A stretch of DNA of 64,000 nucleotides, from NCBI RefSeq assembly GCF_007197995.1, contig NZ_VKKH01000005.1:62001-126000 (forward strand), in the 5' to 3' direction. The DNA comes from Aliiglaciecola sp. M165 (GTDB lineage Bacteria; Pseudomonadota; Gammaproteobacteria; Enterobacterales; Alteromonadaceae). The translations under genes and the position numbers were made by a program. Numbering within the stretch: the first letter of the stretch is position 1; each line of letters starts with the position of its first letter. The notes beneath the pieces are model-generated. The model was not told where the DNA came from, did no database searches, and saw nothing but the letters and a program-made list of their open reading frames with translations. Shown here in pieces: positions 63,001-64,000 of this stretch.

Positions 63001-64000
63001 AATCCACCATGCAGGCACTGGACGAAACCAAACGGTTGTCTGAGCAAGAAAAGGCTGAAAAAGAAGCCCAACAAGAGCGCTTGCAAAAACTCCAAGAGGA
63101 ACTTGCTGAGGTCGAACGCAATAGTGAAGAGCAACAACGGAAAATTGCTGAAGCCGATCAACAGTGGCGTGAGCAACAACGTTCGTTACAACAGGAACTG
63201 CAGGCTAAGCAGCAGAAACTGAATGAAACAGAACAGTTAATCAAACAACAGGAACAACAGGTTGAAGCGGAAAAAGTTGCCAAGGCGCAGCAGCAAAAAC
63301 TGTTTGAAAGACTACAGGCCGAATTGGAAGAAATGGAACGTCGCAGCGAAGAGCAGCAGCGACTGAAAAATGAAGAAGCCGAACAACGCTTACAAGAACA
63401 ACAAGCCAAGTGGCAGAAAGAACTTGAAGATAAACAACGTAAGCTGCAAGAGGCTGAAGAGAGCTTAAATCAAACAAGACAACAGACGGAGCAGGAAAAA
63501 GCGCGTCAAGAAGAGTTGATGACACAACTGCAGTCTGAACTGCAAGAAATGGAAAAACGCAGTGCACAGCAACAGCAAGCGATTTTAGAAGAAGCCGATC
63601 AACGCTGGAAAGAGAAACAGGATGCCTTGCAACAAGAACTGTTAGATAAGCAGCAACGGTTGCAGAAAACTGAACAAGCTCTGCAACAAACGACTGAACA
63701 AACTGAAGCTGAAAAGGCTGAACAACGTAAATTATTTGAACGTTTGCAAAGTGAATTGGCCGAAGTTGAACGCCGCAGCGAAGCGCAACAAAGACAGAAA
63801 ACGGAAGAGGCAGAAAAACGCCTTCAAGAACAGCAGCAGCAATGGCAACAAGAGTTAGAGTCCAAACAGCGTAAATTGCAAGAAACGGAACAACGACTCA
63901 ATCACGCCAAACAACAAACTGAAGCGGAGAAAGCCCAACAGATGCAGTTGAAAGAAAAACTGCAGACAGAAATGGCTGAAATCGAAAAACGCAGTGAAGA
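60093..64000 (+). CDS. Large membrane-anchored multi-PAS coiled-coil protein (3' end outside window)
   Basis: An open frame of at least 1302 residues with no stop before the window end. A signal-like helix (about 10-27, ending SGSAFA) and a membrane helix (about 42-62, MVMIAIAVIVTLLVITLVFF) are followed by cytosolic PAS-like domains: near 85-185 (NNFHVGIVHVNHAGNIQYCN), near 330-445 (YPTFLLDDKGLVIGCNTPFE), near 460-570 (IIDKAPLGIAMINEDDKIVD) and near 585-685 (HSSMPMAVLADDG). From about 690 on it is a continuous Gln/Glu-rich coiled coil with 72-residue repeats. A kinase or cyclase output domain may lie beyond the window. Confidence 0.8.
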   Translation, partial: MKLRSYLLAYKMCLLGITLLMSGSAFAVGETLIELGADSLNMVMIAIAVIVTLLVITLVFFKVSQKRALQKHAQNEQILVQTQNHLNNFHVGIVHVNHAGNIQYCNKLAAYYLGNRAENLVNQPLINLLDENVSEGLTHALGAKVQNKMQIVGPVKARQLLLEFAPQKDSQANVASVISIVDVSDKQAELDTMRQDLAQNNQLLDNSQIGQLHINLSDKQFAANAILAKMLGSSDESLSGELSAFENYLNQGTQFEWNQAIKRAQSGEDVEFECRFDGHHDLVNAKLVGVVTEKDENGKGTQVHFSVINQDEVINLTKEVISANQRVRGMLSASSYPTFLLDDKGLVIGCNTPFELAFNTSIENIRNTPANQLAFFPDSLKALQPESNQSGSMPYSANSGLAQEIDLELSSGERKTLRVKLQTFRDDTGNTVGSVCTLEDISELKNIKAKLEQEQKHFASIIDKAPLGIAMINEDDKIVDANKALLDRLELSERDLKKGSFYQLFNDPNNSGKAAKKLHKNGRLEGFHADLKGKNGLLHPSELNIEMFDQEKQQFLCWISDISDEQYQQDKFEGLLEHSSMPMAVLADDGFNKLNPAACQFFSVEDEEDLFGYYPYSKKLNNESDELKEFKQKIQQIKEDGQALSLTWQHSRGDNLLPCQATFVPMFKGQEFDSILCIWTDLRALKKADAERMEAINLHQAAERLIVEKQQLLESSQDQLASKVRTLSDTQTKLQAAKEDLSDKESEISDLQQAHQNITEHLNKLQQDYQQSRDSLASSEKANEDLAEQLEQSSKRVNGLERQRNQIANELQYSEKKYKDAQRELEESEETARRLEQEREEQQSKMSEFVGEIDSLKTSIEQKDQQIADVSGQINALQSQLTSSSEASQKLREQLINQRKASELAEQQRRELEQTCFVAQSELSNKARHIDHLQHEMDKFEEMSNQQKGDMEKQQALLQQELETKQQQLQSTMQALDETKRLSEQEKAEKEAQQERLQKLQEELAEVERNSEEQQRKIAEADQQWREQQRSLQQELQAKQQKLNETEQLIKQQEQQVEAEKVAKAQQQKLFERLQAELEEMERRSEEQQRLKNEEAEQRLQEQQAKWQKELEDKQRKLQEAEESLNQTRQQTEQEKARQEELMTQLQSELQEMEKRSAQQQQAILEEADQRWKEKQDALQQELLDKQQRLQKTEQALQQTTEQTEAEKAEQRKLFERLQSELAEVERRSEAQQRQKTEEAEKRLQEQQQQWQQELESKQRKLQETEQRLNHAKQQTEAEKAQQMQLKEKLQTEMAEIEKRSE
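63090..64000 (+). repeat. 216-bp tandem coding repeats in the coiled coil
   Basis: The repeat starts at residue 1000 of the multi-PAS protein. The first unit is 74 residues and the next three are 72 (units at 1000, 1074, 1146, 1218); a fifth begins at 1290 (nt 63960). Each opens LQxELxEVERRSEEQQ and contains WQxELExKQRKLQETEQ. It runs off the window. Confidence 0.85.

Noticed and set aside
62803-63567. Several open frames on other strands in the coiled-coil gene
   Set aside because: They are shadows caused by the Gln/Glu repeat codons, with low-complexity Ser/Cys products.

Overview
This window reads as chromosome of a marine gammaproteobacterium of the order Alteromonadales, most likely family Alteromonadaceae (Glaciecola/Paraglaciecola/Alteromonas relatives). 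The reasons are moderate G+C, the prpB-prpC-acnD-prpF propionate operon under a GntR regulator, a complete ccmABCDEFGHI block ending in mlaA, an FliK-like/FhlB-like gene pair beside ccm, and many small conserved proteins of that family. The genus is an inference; no rRNA, tRNA or CRISPR array was seen.

Layout. 1-6 kb: the 3' part of an S41 peptidase gene, small metabolic proteins (DUF924, gamma-glutamylcyclotransferase-like, methyltransferase, HAD phosphatase), a Kef-type K+/H+ antiporter and a secreted protein. 6-11.6 kb: a three-gene SMC-KITE-kleisin condensin operon of the MksBEF/Wadjet type without a visible nuclease subunit. 11.8-25 kb: regulators and small proteins, including an AraC regulator with a membrane N-terminus, a leucine-rich-repeat protein, an azoreductase/LysR divergent pair, an orphan mini-AAA ATPase facing a CapW/BrxR-like WYL regulator, a 194-bp MITE-like element with a target duplication, a PEP-CTERM protein behind a sigma-54 promoter, an HDOD-GAF protein and an MmyB-type regulator with a clear operator. 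25.2-31.9 kb: the methylcitrate cycle (prpR, prpB, prpC, acnD, prpF), with three copies of a GntR-like operator and a terminator-like hairpin inside the operon.

32-46 kb is the accessory part. A REP-associated tyrosine transposase is flanked by inverted copies of its likely repeat. A double-glycine-leader microcin-like peptide is followed by a small membrane protein that may be its immunity factor, with a terminator hairpin between them. A MerR-controlled hydrolase, a TetR/TauE pair, a frameshifted kinase, fadH, a 14-unit 20-bp tandem array fused to a dispersed hairpin element, an HDAC-like deacetylase, an M28 peptidase and a tautomerase/HxlR pair follow.

46-57 kb returns to core functions on the minus strand: a nitroreductase, murI with a lipoprotein gene, and cytochrome c maturation plus mlaA in one tightly overlapping operon with a strong terminator. 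57-64 kb on the plus strand carries an FliK-C-domain protein, an FhlB-like protein and the start of a very large PAS/coiled-coil membrane protein with 72-residue repeats that runs off the window.

The best candidates for something not yet described are the microcin/immunity pair (35.3-35.7 kb), the nuclease-less condensin operon with inverted gene order (6.0-11.6 kb), and the tandem array grown from one arm of a dispersed hairpin element (42.9-43.2 kb).
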